A stretch of 64,000 nt of DNA from Isoetes taiwanensis (taxonomy: Eukaryota > Streptophyta > Lycopodiopsida > Isoetales > Isoetaceae). Under the pieces are notes generated by a model that was given only the letters and a program-made list of their open reading frames with translations, did not search any database and had not been told where the DNA came from. The translations under genes and the position numbers were made by a program. Positions 1 to 11,270 of this stretch are shown here, piece by piece. Position 1 is the stretch's first letter; each line of letters starts with the position of its first letter. The stretch lies in assembly GCA_021234155.1 (NCBI GenBank), contig JAJEKV010000059.1, positions 6,061,215 to 6,125,214 of the forward strand, written 5' to 3'.

Positions 1-756
1 GTGCCTAACATTCTTAGGTTCCTTGGATAAGTTGGATAATAAGTTAACACATGGTTTAGTCAATCTGATATAGACATGTATGATATACAATGTTCTCTCC
101 CACAATTATGGTTATGGAAACATCAACTACCCTTGCCCAATGGTAATATTGCAAGTTTAATTTTGAACTTGGTGTTCCTACTTTTCATTGACGTTCCTAC
201 TTAAGCAAGATTTGTTCTCTTATCCTTTGTATGCAAACTACCCTTCAATTATTATTGTATTCCACCTACATGTACAATTAATGCCCAATTAATTTATTAT
301 TCATGATGATGATTTTATTTGTACTAGTATTCCACCTACATGTCCCGACATTTCTAAGCACACGTTTTAGAGTATAATGCCAGTTGCGAAATATTGGGAC
401 AAGTGGTAGTGGATTTTATAACTGTGTTACTTGGTGCAACTTATGGTAGTTATGTTGCTTTACAGACAACAAACTACCTAGAATGTAGTTCAAATGCATG
501 ATATTGTCAAGTGTGACTTTTGAGCATTTAGACATGCGCTATTACCAAACATGAGTCCACAATGGCATGGAACAGGGACTTGATTCTATCATTAACAAGT
601 TAGTTGAACATAATATTACAATGTAAGACGATGTTACATTTTGCTAGAACGATACTACAATAGTAGTAGCACTACAAAATTGACATTGTTAGTGTGCAGC
701 CCAAAAAATTTACAGGCTCTCAACTTATGCCCAGCAACGCTGGGCACCCTTACTAG
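1..756 (+). mobile_element. Helitron 3' portion (H1), 5' end outside window
   Basis: The right end has the canonical Helitron 3' structure: a GCCCAGC/GCTGGGC hairpin at about 729-745, then CTAG at 753-756, followed by a host T. The DNA to the right is the tRNA array in inverted orientation. No coding region is recognised in these 756 bases; they are AT-rich non-coding filler. The same hairpin recurs at most other Helitron ends in the window. The left end is not visible. Confidence 0.75.
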
Positions 757-813
757 TCAATACAAAGATTTGATGCGTTTAGAAATGAAACTCCTTGCAT
801 GCCATTATCACTT

Positions 814-887
814 TGCTTTCATTGAGAGTTGAACTCAAGACCTCCCGCTTACTAAACGGGTGCTCTAACCAATTGAGCTACAAAAGC
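814..887 (-). tRNA. tRNA-Thr(AGT)
   Basis: On the minus strand a 74-nt cloverleaf reads 5' GCTTTTG acceptor, GCTCAATTGGTTAGAGC D-arm, anticodon loop TTAGTAA (AGT) and a GTTCAACTC-type T-arm. It lies in an inverted fragment of the array seen at 28.6-35.4 kb, just beside a Helitron end. Confidence 0.85.
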
Positions 888-944
888 TTCAACACCTTTA
901 TTTAAAACAAAGTACATCACTTTCACCTTCAGTTTCTTTTTGCA

Positions 945-1017
945 CACTCTCGATGGGACTCGAACCAACAATCTCTTGATTAGAAGTCAAATGCCTTACC
1001 CATTAGGCCACGAGAGC
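945..1017 (-). tRNA. tRNA-Arg(TCT)
   Basis: A 73-nt cloverleaf on the minus strand has acceptor GCTCTCG/CGAGAGT and anticodon loop CTTCTAA (TCT). The T-stem has one change (GTTGG instead of GTGGG) that may weaken pairing. Confidence 0.85.
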
Positions 1018-1092
1018 CTTCCAACTTTGATTTAATAATCAACATTATAATCACAAGACCTATCCATAGGAGTACGCGGCTTCGTTTAAATA

Positions 1093-1166
1093 TGCTTTCA
1101 CTGAGAGTCGAACTCGAGACCTCCTGCTTACTAAACGGGTGCTTTACACAACTGAGCTACCAAAGT
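1093..1166 (-). tRNA. tRNA-Thr(AGT), slightly degenerate
   Basis: A 74-nt minus-strand copy of the Thr-a subtype with anticodon loop TTAGTAA. The first acceptor base is changed (ACTTTGG) and the anticodon stem and D-arm carry single changes, so it may be decaying. Homology to the tRNA array stops immediately beyond it. Confidence 0.7.
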
Positions 1167-1170
1167 GTTG

Positions 1171-2300
1171 TACTTAGAGACTGAACCTAAGCACAACACT
1201 CAATTAACTACTCTCACAAGTTTATGTTACCAGCCTTGCTACTGTCGTGAAATCTACTGTTGCAGGACTACCTCAGCATAGGTGCAAATAGAACAAGACC
1301 ATTTACAAGATATAGTCAACAACAATTGCTCAAGATAACTTAAGCTTCAACAAATGTTCACAGCTTCATAAAAGAAGGAGATATAGAAATACGTATTGCT
1401 CAACAAGGATTGTATTAAAAGAAGTTCCCAACTTACAATCCCATGATCATGGATAAATACATTGCATCATGCAAAAAAACTGTAATGAAATGGAATAAGA
1501 TGCCCAAACAAAATATATTATCTTCAAGAACTGAACATAAGCAATTTTCTTCAATAACCACAGCTTCTCATTGATCTTTAGTCTCCAGTTGTCTAGCGAG
1601 ATCACCACACTAATTTCAATCTGTCAAATATCAACCTCAGCAACCAATGAATCTTCAATCTTCAAACGTCTAATAAGGTCGCCACATTAACTTTCATCCT
1701 TCACATAATAATCCCTTACTTTAATTGCTACCTCAAAACAATATTTCCTGATTCCTTTTTCTTCAATAGGTCTCAACCGCCTGAATCGATCAAAAGCAGG
1801 GGAGGGTCGGAAAAGAAGGGAGAAAGTGGAAAAGCTTGAGAAACATGAAAGGAGAACACAGGAAGATCAAATTTAGACTAGATGTTGAAAGGAGAACACA
1901 GATAGTGGTGTCCATTTCAATTAGATGTGTTTGTTTGTTTGCTTCAGTTTGGTTGCTCTGGTTTGGAAGTGCAACATTTGTAACTACTTTGGTTTTTGTA
2001 TTTCCTTTGACAGTATTTTTAAGTAGGACTTGCAGAAAAAGATGATTCACAAAGTAAACACATTACTAGATCTGGACAAAAGAAATTACACAGTTTCTGG
2101 ACATAAGAAATTACACAAAGTTTCTGTCATATATTAAGGAAAAACCATCAGGTGGTTGTCTTACAGGAAAAGCAAGCTCGAAATTACACAAAGTTTCTGT
2201 TTCGTACTACATAGAAGGAAAACCATCAGGTGGATGCTTTACAAAAAAAATCAAGCTCGAAGCTCTAAACCTTAAACCAAAAAAAAAAACAAGCTCTAAG
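1171..2300. other. Non-coding stretch with a short tandem duplication
   Basis: I see no convincing gene here. Two direct copies of about 75 bp lie at roughly 2108-2179 and 2180-2258; both contain ATTACACAAAGTTTCTGT and ACCATCAGGTGG. Short overlapping open frames at 1790-2050 on both strands have no recognisable domain. Confidence 0.5.
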
Positions 2301-2319
2301 CTGCTGGACATTATATTGG

Positions 2320-2595
2320 CTAGTGATCAGGAGGGGGCATCTGCAGCTCCACATAAAGATAAAGTCCATCAGATTGCATGGTCATCTGCAAAAGGCGCTC
2401 CTCATGAGGCAAAACACGGTCAATCCACTGCTGAACTCTCTTAGAAACTTTAGCTCCTTGCTCAATGACTCGATTGACTTCCCTGCATGAAAATTTAGCA
2501 ACAAAGGTCATTTGCATGCCCCCATTGCTGGAAGTGGAGGAAGCCGGGGAGGATTCTGCGTCGGCCTTCCTGGCCGTGTACTTGATCCTGGCCAT
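2320..2595 (-). CDS. Small ORF with histone H3-like first residues
   Basis: A 91-residue frame on the minus strand begins MARIKYTARK, which resembles the H3 start MARTKQTARK. A Ser/Ala-rich linker and a helical-looking stretch with an ERLLQMTMQ-type segment follow. The rest does not match the histone fold and no H3 core is present. The GC content is higher than in the surrounding AT-rich DNA, so it looks like a captured exon. A good acceptor-like sequence (TTTTCATGCAG) lies inside the frame, so the ORF may mix exon and intron. It could be an N-terminal exon of an H3 variant, an unrelated protein, or chance. Confidence 0.3.
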   Translation of the reverse strand: MARIKYTARKADAESSPASSTSSNGGMQMTFVAKFSCREVNRVIEQGAKVSKRVQQWIDRVLPHEERLLQMTMQSDGLYLYVELQMPPPDH

Positions 2596-2779
2596 GTCTC
2601 TCTGGAAGAAATTGGAGGACTCAGTGATCTGAATGGGAAGAACAAGGAACTGGATGTCGGAAGTGAGTGGAAGACGAAAAAATCGCGCGAAAAAATGGCA
2701 TTATATAGAAACGGCAGTAAAGGTGCCATCAATGTCCTTGCCTCGGAACCCGAGCCCATGCAAGCATACCTAGATTTTT

Positions 2780-3345
2780 TTCGTAAAGAGAATGTTCTAA
2801 CTTACATAAATTTATTCTTTACATTCGAATCTAAAACTTATGTGATGTAGAAACTTATGTGATGTAAAACAATTTGACCATATGAAACTTATGTAGACCA
2901 TATTCAAGTGATGATCAATAGTTCAAGTGTTCAAGAGAATGTTCTACATAAATTTATTCTTTACATTCGAATCTAAAACTATGGAAGCATCAATAGTTAA
3001 AAGAAACAATGTAGACAAGTCATGATTTCAATATAAGGCACATTGTGGCACTTAAACTATGGATGCATTTGAAGATGCCTTAAACTAGTGCATTTGGTCA
3101 TAAGATACTCTAACTAATGCCAAAAGGCAAATTCCAATAGGCATTTAAAACTATGGAATCATAAATAGTTCTAATGTGTTCTAATTAACCCTAAACCCAT
3201 AACACACTTATGAAGTTAAAAGAAATGATGTGACCATATGCAAGTGATGTAGAAACTTATGTGACCATATGTAGAAACTTATGTGATGTAAAACAATTTG
3301 ACCATATGAAACTTATGTAGACCATATTCAAGTGATGATCACGAA
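2780..3345. repeat. Dispersed direct repeats
   Basis: A block containing AAACTTATGTGATGTA, ACAATTTGACCATATG and AGACCATATTCAAGTGATG occurs at about 2840-2915 and again at 3240-3342. A second motif (AATTTATTCTTTACATTCG) occurs at about 2811 and 2949. The stretch is non-coding and looks like a local tandem or segmental duplication. Confidence 0.6.
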
Positions 3346-3418
3346 ATTATGGCTAAAGAAATGGAGCTAGATTTTCACGCTTATGTAACAGATAGGTAGT
3401 GAGATAAGTTCACAGTAT

Positions 3419-3610
3419 TAACTAGCAATGAGATTAGCTATAGTTTCACGAAAATTTTGCAAAAGGATAGCAATGAGATTAGCTATAGTTTCACGGAAAT
3501 TTGGCAAAGTTCATAGTATTAACTAGCAATGAGATTAGCTATAGTTTCACGAAAATTTTGCAAAAGGATAGCAATGAGATTAGCTATAGTTTCACGGAAA
3601 TTTGGCAAAA
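3419..3610. repeat. Tandem duplication, ~100-bp unit
   Basis: A unit of 100 bp is present twice, about 3419-3518 and 3519-3610. Each unit contains two ~44-bp subrepeats with AGCAATGAGATTAGCTATAG and TTTCACG, so the basic module occurs four times. Reading frames through it are produced by the repeat and are not treated as genes. Confidence 0.75.
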
Positions 3611-3619
3611 GGAATGGCT

Positions 3620-4760
3620 GCTCATGGATTCCAGGGTGCCAGGGGTCCATGAACAACCAATCCAACCTAAATTTGTGCATAGGTCCAAGACAACACACAC
3701 ACACACAACTGTGCATCAAGAAGGCATCCCATGCCCCCACATTAACCCATTTACTCGAAATTATGTGAAGCCCTTTCATTTGGGTTAGGCTTGTGGGATA
3801 TACGCCAGCAATAACCATTGGTTTTTTTTTCTAGGGTTCACGGTTCACTTCCTTCCGGATCTGCCCTAAACCTGGTGCATGTATGAAGTGATGGGTCCTT
3901 CCTATGCATGCGAATTCTGCTAGGAGCAGAAAAGATGCTTTTTATAAATATATTTGCCTAATTTGGTTGCATGGCCTTTTGGGTTGGCCTTTTTTTTCCT
4001 TTCTCACCATACTTTTTCCTTTTTTCCCCCTCGATTATTTCTATTTAGAGCACGACTTTATGTATGCAATCCTGATTTGTTCCAATCTGTTTTGTAATAT
4101 AAGTGTTCATGTTTTGTATCAGGAAGTTTTGTCTTAGAGCCCTTCCAAATCAAAACAGTGATAATACAAATACACATCCAATCTGATATTTCCAAACCAA
4201 GCGGGGGATATTTGTTTTATTCAAGAAAAAGAATAAGACAATAGAAGTCCAAAATTTGACTTCAAAATTAATTTGCTTTGTTGATGATGCAAAAGACAAG
4301 AAAACATCAACAACTTAATAACAAAGATACATCGTGGTTGCACACAATATAAATCGGACCCTTCGATCTGCTTTGTTTCACTTAAAGCTTCAAGCACGAA
4401 AAAATGCGCAACACTAACTACATTCCAATCAATAATCAATATTTAATCCTCTTAACGTCGATAGCACATCGGGAGATTGTCTAAAAAATCTTTTCAAGCA
4501 CCGCCTTTTCAACAATTCTTCAATATGTAGCATAATAACAGGGGGCTTCTTTTGTGTTTTTGTACGCTTTTCACAAAGGTTTTCCTAAGATTTCATGGCG
4601 TATTCGAATGGATGTACTAATGCGTACATCTAGAGTGCACCATTTCTTAGTCGTTGATTTAGCTTTTTTTTTTCAATGGTCCAACATCCAAGGGCTCACA
4701 ACAAAAGCCCTCTTTTTATTTTAAGGCTGAACATGCAAGCCTCGTGGATAGCATTTCAGG
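3620..4760. other. No recognisable gene
   Basis: The stretch is AT-rich with a short CA run near 3692 and several T-runs. No open frame has recognisable domains or splice structure, and no mobile-element termini were found. Confidence 0.4.
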
Positions 4761-4769
4761 GCATTCTTG

Positions 4770-6140
4770 CAAAAATTAATGTTCTTGTTGGATCTGTGTT
4801 GTTTGTTGCCATACTGAATCTGTGTGGGCATTTTTGGAGCTGCTTAATAGCATTCCGGTGAGTTGTAGGCCGAACTCAAGAACTCTTTTTCTCGGAGCTT
4901 ATTTTGATCTGAAATATTGTAGATGGTTGGGAATGATCGCCGGATTGGCTATGGGCTCTTCACATGATGGATCGATCCAATATTCTTACAGAAATCCTTT
5001 TTGGTTCGGTTCAAAGGGAGTTTGTTCTAGCGGAAAGGCGGTGCGGAGTTCTCAATCAGATGAAGGTAGTCGCATGCGCTTTAGAAACCATTGCTCCCCA
5101 TGAATGGAAGATTCAGCTTTATTCAAAAAAAAAATGGAGCAAGGCGGGGAAGAAACAAAGTTTTCCTATTTACCTTCAAATGATAAATGTTTTCTCAAAC
5201 TAGGCTTGTTATCGAAACCATCTCCAAAGAAGAAAATATCACTCTTGGGTCCACATCTATCTCTTTAAATTGGCTGCCGAGATTAGGCCAATGTGAGCAA
5301 CTGCTTGAAGAAGAATCGGAAGGATCTACTCAATGAGATTTCATTTGGGGATGTGCAAGCAGAGAGAGAACCATTCTTTCTTGTTAATAAAGTTCGAGAA
5401 CCGTGGAGCCCAATAGCCTACAAGGTTATTTGATGGGAAGGGTAAGGGAAGTCGCTGGGCTGGAATGGGAAAAGGGAATTTCAAGTGATGAATCCGTCCA
5501 ATTCTGATGGATGGAATAGAATAGAGCAAGGGATTTTGCCCCTTTTGGTGGACCGAGCCGTTTTTAAATCCGATCACGAGCAAAGATGAATGTGATTGGA
5601 TGTAGAGAGTTTTGTTTCTAGTCCCGAAAGTGATCTCGCTACAAACTCATCCCGATCTTCAAAAAAAGAGCTTTCACAAAAGAATCAAAGCGCCGGATGT
5701 TTCAAATTTTAAAGGTAGGGAGTTACTTTAACTAGATGAAAGGTTCAAGATCCGATCTTGTTCAAGATCCGATCTTCGTTCTAGGATCTGAAGGGGGTAA
5801 GAATGTAAAAGCTTCAACAGATGGCGATGTTAGGAGGTCCGTTGTTCTAAAAGTAGGTGCAAAAACTCTGGGCAGCAGCGGATTCAAAAAGGCAAGCAAA
5901 TCAGAACCCATCTCTGTATCTCTGTATTGAATAAGGCAACCATGAAGAGGACTCCGAGGCTGCAGAAAAGGACTAGTCTCGAGCTAAAGTATAAAAGTAA
6001 GCAGATGGCCATGGATAGCCCTTCCCAATGTTTGACGTTGAGTTCCGGTCCTATAGTTGGTTTAAAGCGTGGAAGAATCCAAGCACTTCCTACTCAAATT
6101 GAATTGAAGAAGCAACGCCAACAACGGTTTGCTTTTTAAG
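4770..6140. other. Possible organelle-derived (mitochondrial-like) DNA
   Basis: Composition changes here to a more balanced GC level, with phrases typical of anonymous plant mitochondrial spacer (for example around 4860-5000 and 5590-5720), including a short local duplication of GATCCGATCTT near 5750. No complete organellar gene is recognised, so this is an impression from composition. It could equally be low-copy nuclear DNA. Confidence 0.25.
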
Positions 6141-6601
6141 GTAGTCGCTTTTTTTTTACCTTGTTCATTCTTCTACTCCTTTACACAGAAACATCACTCT
6201 TGCAATTTGATGTCTAGAAAGAAGTCTTTCCCTGTGATTTCAATCTGTTTATTATATCTATCCTGTATCAACAAGAAATTTTGATGTGCGAAACGGGCAT
6301 TGGCTTTAAGGTAGCTGCTTTTTTATCTTGTTTATTCTTCTACTACCTTGTACACGGAGACATTACTTACTTGCAATTTGATGTCTAGAATCAAGTTTTG
6401 CAAGCCAGCTTTAGCACAAAATAGTGGAGCAAAATGGTGGAACAAAATGGTTAACAATTGCAACACACACAATTGTTTATTGTTGCGTGGAAATGCTGTT
6501 CTGCATCATTATTATTTACGTTGGTTTCTTCAAAGTCCTACTACAGTAAAGATTTCTATGAGATATGTTTTTTCACATTCTATTGCTTGTTGAGCAAGAA
6601 T

Positions 6602-8220
6602 TTATATATATGGTCTTTGAACTTGTAATAGTGCTAAATGGTCTTTCAACACACAACTACCATTAATATTATTAACATAAACCATTGCATTTAACACATT
6701 TAAATTAAAATCCCCCTTAAACCCCCTTTGGTTTGGGTGCATATTCACACGGGGGGTGACGTAGGGCAGCCTATAAACAACCTGGTTTCCTTTCAGCCTA
6801 TGTTTTGCTTGTGCCATCACAAGTCTTATTGAGCAAACTTGGGTAGCATAAACAATGCCTTTTGGCTCGTTAGAACATAAAGTGTAACCTGTAAGCGATC
6901 TTGGGACTTTTTTGTAGTAAGTTCCCTCTAAAACTTCTTCCCCTTTATAAAACCAATTCCCATAGGCTTCAAAATCTGTCTGAACCACATATTTCTCTTT
7001 CGTACACAATAATATCCAAAATAAAGTGTCCTCATCATTGTCCTTTGGAGCTGCGACAGCGAAGTTATCTTCTTCCCTTACCAAATCACTCAACACAGCT
7101 GCATCTCCAGAAAATAGAGCTCTTTCAGATCTCGCAACTCGTATTCATCAGCTATAGCCTTGCTTGGCTCAACAACTACGAGCTCCCAATCATCTACATA
7201 TTCCTTTATTCCCATTGTGCATCAAGGCAATATGCACAGAAACAAGATAAACGCCTTATATGCAATTGCGTAGGAGATGCTAAGTTAAATGCATGCACAG
7301 AATGAATGTTCCTCGTGTCCTCCACCGGTCCTCAAAGACCCCATGCATTCTTTCTATCCACATTTTTCACTTTTCAAAACGACCTTCTTCTTTGGTTTCT
7401 TGTTCACACTTGAAGATGGAGCAACAAAGAAGAAATTCTCCTGGCTATATTCACAATATCAGTGAAAGACATTCTACTTTTTACATTTGTGATCTCTTCA
7501 TCATCTCCCTTAGCCACCATTTCAACTCTGCAGGCCTTCCCATCATGCTCCCATTTGCCGTGATTGGAGCCGAAAAATTCCACATCATTTCAATGAGTGT
7601 CTCATGAGAATACCTTCCTACAAAATAGATGGTCGGGCAGCTTTTGGAACAAATTGGGATGCAACTCCATCCTAAAATACCCAATGCTTTTTGGATGTAT
7701 GCCCCCAATATATATAAAAAAGTTCTTTCATGAGTTCGTGATGCATCATAAATGCATCTTTTTAAGGACCCTAATAGTGTGTCATGTTTTGTATCATCAG
7801 ATATATAGTAATGGGTGTCCTTGATGACATCACCGATGAAGGCTCCAAATAGTATGTGATTTGTACAAGAATGGTGACTGTTTGCTTGTCCAAAGACGCA
7901 GATTGAACTTGATCCCAATCTGAATTGTGAAGTTCTGCAAAGTCTACTACAGATACAATAACCCCAAAAGGGAGGTTGTCTAACATATCCCTAAACTGCA
8001 TCGCTTGCCATTTGTGCCTAAAGCTGTGCACTGGAAACTTTGCCAATCTGTCAATCAATGTGTGCATAAGATGTTTTGGTTTTGTTTTCCTCCACAGATG
8101 CTGGAGTACTTTCTTGGGTTTCCCCCACTTATCCTTACCTCCTTCCTCATAATCCCAATACTCCCAACTCACAAATCCTTCTTCGGACAACTCTAGAGGA
8201 CACACAGGTAGCCGAGACAC
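6602..8220 (-). pseudogene. Decayed transposon-type coding relic (DFAE/HGK family)
   Basis: Several minus-strand frames join into one broken gene. The N-terminal part (7771-8220) has a Trp-Gln...Gln-Phe stretch followed by VVDFAE and QSA...VTILV. The middle part switches frame: GVASQF-like residues near 7660 and FFGSNHGKWEHDGKA near 7560 are readable only after a frame change from the 7481-7918 frame. A C-terminal part at 6602-7096 contains FWILL and a YGNWFYKGEEVLEG-type segment. This order (DFAE..., Asp-Gly...Gln-Phe, His-Gly-Lys...Asp-Gly, then a C-terminal module) is one I associate with a large transposon-associated family in eukaryotes of uncertain superfamily. Frame breaks indicate decay. 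It probably sits in the minus-strand Helitron whose 5' end is at 10522. Confidence 0.4.
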
Positions 8221-8399
8221 ACCACACTCACTTTGCCATTTTCTCCTCCCTTTTCCTTTTCCCTTTCCTCTTCAGACATTAGAGCATGGCCAATCATGGT
8301 GGAGGGAAGTCGTGCGATAAATCTCGACCTCCGAATGCAATCGAATGATCCCAACCATCCAAATTAGGGTTTCATTCATGACATAATTACGCTATAACA

Positions 8400-10509
8400 T
8401 CTTATATTATAATGTTGTGTAATGGACCGCACCCTAAATCGGACGGTCGAGGATTTGATTGACCAAATGTTGTGTAATGGACCGCACCCTAAATCGGACG
8501 GTCGAGGATTTGATTGACCAATGGTGGAGATGATGTGTGCGTGTCTTCAACTAAAATTTCATCTTGACTATGGCTTCAATATGAAAGGGAAAAGGAAAAA
8601 GGAAAAGGAAAAGGAAAAGGGAAAAGGGAAAAGGGAAAAGGGGAAGGGGAAGGGGAAAAGGAAAAACGATGAAAGGGAAAAGGGAAAAGGGAAACAGAAA
8701 AGAAGAAAGGAAAAGGAAAAAGGAAAAAAGCGATGAAAGGGAAAAGGAAAACTATGAAAGGGAAAAGGGAAAAGGAAAAGGGAAGGGAAAAGGAAAAATA
8801 TGACAGGGAAAAGGGAAAAACGGAAAAGGGAAAATGGAAAAACTAAAAGGGAAAAGGGGAAAAGGGAAAAGGGAAAAGGAAAAGGGGACCGGAAAAGGAA
8901 AACGATGAAAGGGAAAAGGGAAAAGGGAAACGGAAAAGGGGGGAGGGAAAAGGAAAAATGATGAAAGGGAAAAGGGAAAAAGGAAAAGGAAAAAGGGGAA
9001 GGGAAAAGGAAAAACGATGAAAGGAAAAAAGAAAAAGAAAAGGGAAAAGGGAAAAGGGAAAAGGGAAAAGGGAAAAGGGAAAAGGAAAAAGGAAAAGGAA
9101 AAACGATGAAAGGGAAAAGGGAAAAGGGAAAAGGAAGAGGGGAAGGGAAAAGGAAAAAAGATGAAAGGGAAAAGGAAGAGGGGAAGGGAAAAGGAAAAAC
9201 GATGAAAGGTAAAAGGAAAAGGGAAAAGGAAGAGGAGAAGGGAAAAGGAAAACGATGAAAGGGAAAAGGAAAAGGAAAAAAAGAAAAAGGAAAAGGAATA
9301 AAGGAAAGGTAAGAGGAAAAGGAAAGAGAAGGAGAAAAGTAAAATGGAAAGATAAAAGAAAATAGAAAAAAGAATAGAATAGGCGAGGGGGAAAGGGAAC
9401 GGAAAAAAGAGCACCGCGAGAAGGGTAAGAAGTAAAGGTGAGAAAAGGAGAAAAAGGTAAGGGAAAATAAGAAAAGGTTGCAAAGTCTATGGGAAAAAGA
9501 AAAGTAAAAAGGAAAAGAGAGGGGGAAAAGGGAAAAAGAGAACTTGGGAAAAGGGAACGAGAAAAAGAGAAAAAATGAAATGGCGTGAAAAAAGGGGAAA
9601 AGAGAAAGGGTGAAGAAAGAGAAAAAGGAAAGCAAAAAGAGCATCGAGAAAAAGGAAGAGGGAAAGGATGGAAAAATGAGGAAAAAGGTGGGGGGGAATT
9701 AGAATAGACAAAGGGTAGGGAGCAAGGAATAGGAAAAGAGGAAGGAGAAAAGGGCACGAGAAAAATGGAAGAGGGAAAGGGTGAGGAAATAGAAGAAAGA
9801 AAGGGAAAAAGAGTATGGGAAAGGGAAAAGAAAAAAGAAACAAGAAAGGAGAAAGTGGAAAGGGAAAAGGGGAAGAAGATGGGGAAAAGAAGGAAAAAAG
9901 GTACATAAAAAGGTTGAGAAAAGGGAATGGAAAGAGGCATATGAAAAGCGAAAGGGAACGGGAAAGGAAAAATGTAAAGGAAGGGGAAAGAGAAAGGAAA
10001 GGGAAAAAGGGAACATCGCAAAGCAAAAGGGTGGGGAAAGTATGAAAAGGGAATGGAAAGTTGAAAGGAAAAGGGAAGCGGAAAAAGGAGAAGGAAAGCA
10101 AAAAGAGCATGAGGAAAAGAGGAGAGAGAAATGGGAAAAGAGATGGGGAAAAGGGCACGTGATCAAGAGGAAGAGGGTGGGGAAAGGAAGAAAAGGGCAC
10201 ATGAAAAGGTAAGCAAAAGAGAATGAAAAAAAAATGCATGAGAAACCTGGAAAGAGAAAAGGAAAAGGAAGAGGAAGGGGAAAAAGGAAAGGGAAAGAGA
10301 GTAGTGGAAAAATGGGAAGAAAAGCGGGGAAAGATAAAAAGGAAGGGAAAAAAGTTGATAAGAAAAAGAAAAGAAAAAAAAAAAGGAAAGGGGAAAGGGA
10401 AGGCAAAGGGAGGTAGAACGGGGTTAGAAAAAAAAAAAGGGAGAATAAAAAAAGAAAGAAATTAAAGGTTCTTAATTTATACTGGCAAAATTTTAGGTAC
10501 CATTACTAG
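8400..10509 (+). mobile_element. Non-autonomous Helitron H3, nested in H2
   Basis: It starts TCTTATATTATAATGTTG at 8400, preceded by A, and ends CTAG at 10506-10509, followed by T. Removing it rejoins ATAACA with TTATAATATAAGA, which is the terminal sequence of H2, so insertion was between A and T without target duplication, as Helitrons do. The interior is almost wholly a degenerate AAAAGGG-type purine array. The usual GCCCAGC hairpin before CTAG is missing. It is closely related to H11 (45165-47241), which lies in the opposite orientation. Confidence 0.85.
8576..10466 (+). repeat. Degenerate (AAAAGGG)n purine array
   Basis: Nearly 1.9 kb is A and G only on the plus strand, built from GGGAAAA/GGAAAA units with a recurring AACGATGAAAGGG higher-order motif in the left part. 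The long open frames across it in several phases encode Phe/Ser/Pro-rich or Lys/Gly/Arg-rich low-complexity peptides and are not genes. Confidence 0.95.
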
Positions 10510-10583
10510 TTATAATATAAGATTGTACTAAAGGCAAATAATGGTCACGTATTGCCATTAACAAAGCATGACATATGGTAAGT

Positions 10584-10633
10584 CATATGCGCAGATGAGC
10601 AGATGGCTTACCATCTGCTCATCTGCGCATATG
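10584..10633. repeat. Perfect 23-bp inverted repeat with 4-nt loop
   Basis: Arms at 10584-10606 and 10611-10633 are exact reverse complements, and the loop is CTTA. The stem has both AT and GC pairs and is far longer than expected by chance. It could be the core of a small foldback element or a small-RNA precursor. Confidence 0.9.
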
Positions 10634-11039
10634 AGACATTACTAGTAATTTGCATTTACACGGACCCTCTACATGCCAGTACTCCGCAACCACCTCTTAG
10701 GCCAATTGACTACGAACATGTTGGACCTGAACTACTTTAAAGCAGAGTTTCATTAAAGTTGGAAATTTCGTGATTCCAATTTCTCGTGAAATCAGTTTCT
10801 TCCCTGTTTTATCACACATTTATGGCTAGATATGGCACTATTTACTTAAAAAGAAACCAGTTATCATGCAAAAACCGCTACATTTAATATAAAGCAACAG
10901 CGTTTTAGTTTATCGAAGAGAAGTATGGCGCCATTTACTTGGAAAGTATGAGGAAAAAGCGCCCGAGAACCACAAAAAAGCGGATATTAAATTGCCAAAA
11001 AGCACCAGCAAAACAAAACAAAATGGTGCGCGCCTCCTT

Positions 11040-11270
11040 TTAGCTTAGAAATAACCACAAAGCAAATAGCAAACGCGCTATTTGCTTTAACGTGAAAGGA
11101 ACAAATGGTGCAGCATCGCTATTTGCTTGAACGTGAAAGCAAGCAAAGTAGTCAGCGCCGCTATTTACTTCAAGGTGTAGAGCGAGCAAAATAGTGTGCG
11201 GTAGCGCTATTTGCGTGAACGTGAAGACCAAACAAATAGTGCTCTCGCGCCATTTTTCTATAGATAACAC
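11040..11270. repeat. GCGC/ATTTGC repeat cluster left of methyltransferase-like gene
   Basis: Several diverged copies of a ~45-60-bp unit carry GCGCTATTTGC, AACGTGAAAG and CAAATGGTGC. Related sequences (ATGGCGCAGCTGCGCCAT) occur on the other side of the gene at 12925-13060, so the two clusters may be remnants of terminal repeats of one element. Confidence 0.55.

Larger units (their letters stand above)
8280..10522 (-). mobile_element. Helitron 5'-terminal region (H2), interrupted by H3
   Basis: On the minus strand the element begins TCTTATATTATAA at 10522 and is flanked by host T at 10523. Its terminal sequence runs 10522-10510, is interrupted by H3 (8400-10509), and continues leftwards from 8399 with TGTTATAGCGTAATTATGTC. 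The ~120-bp subterminal region is nearly the same as that of H7 at 25440-25580. No hairpin plus CTAG 3' end was found to the left, so the true left boundary is unknown; it may include the coding relic at 6.6-8.2 kb. Confidence 0.65.

Noticed and set aside
8576-10466. Telomere or subtelomere
   Set aside because: The unit is AAAAGGG with heavy variation, not TTTAGGG or another known plant telomere repeat, and each array is confined inside Helitron ends.
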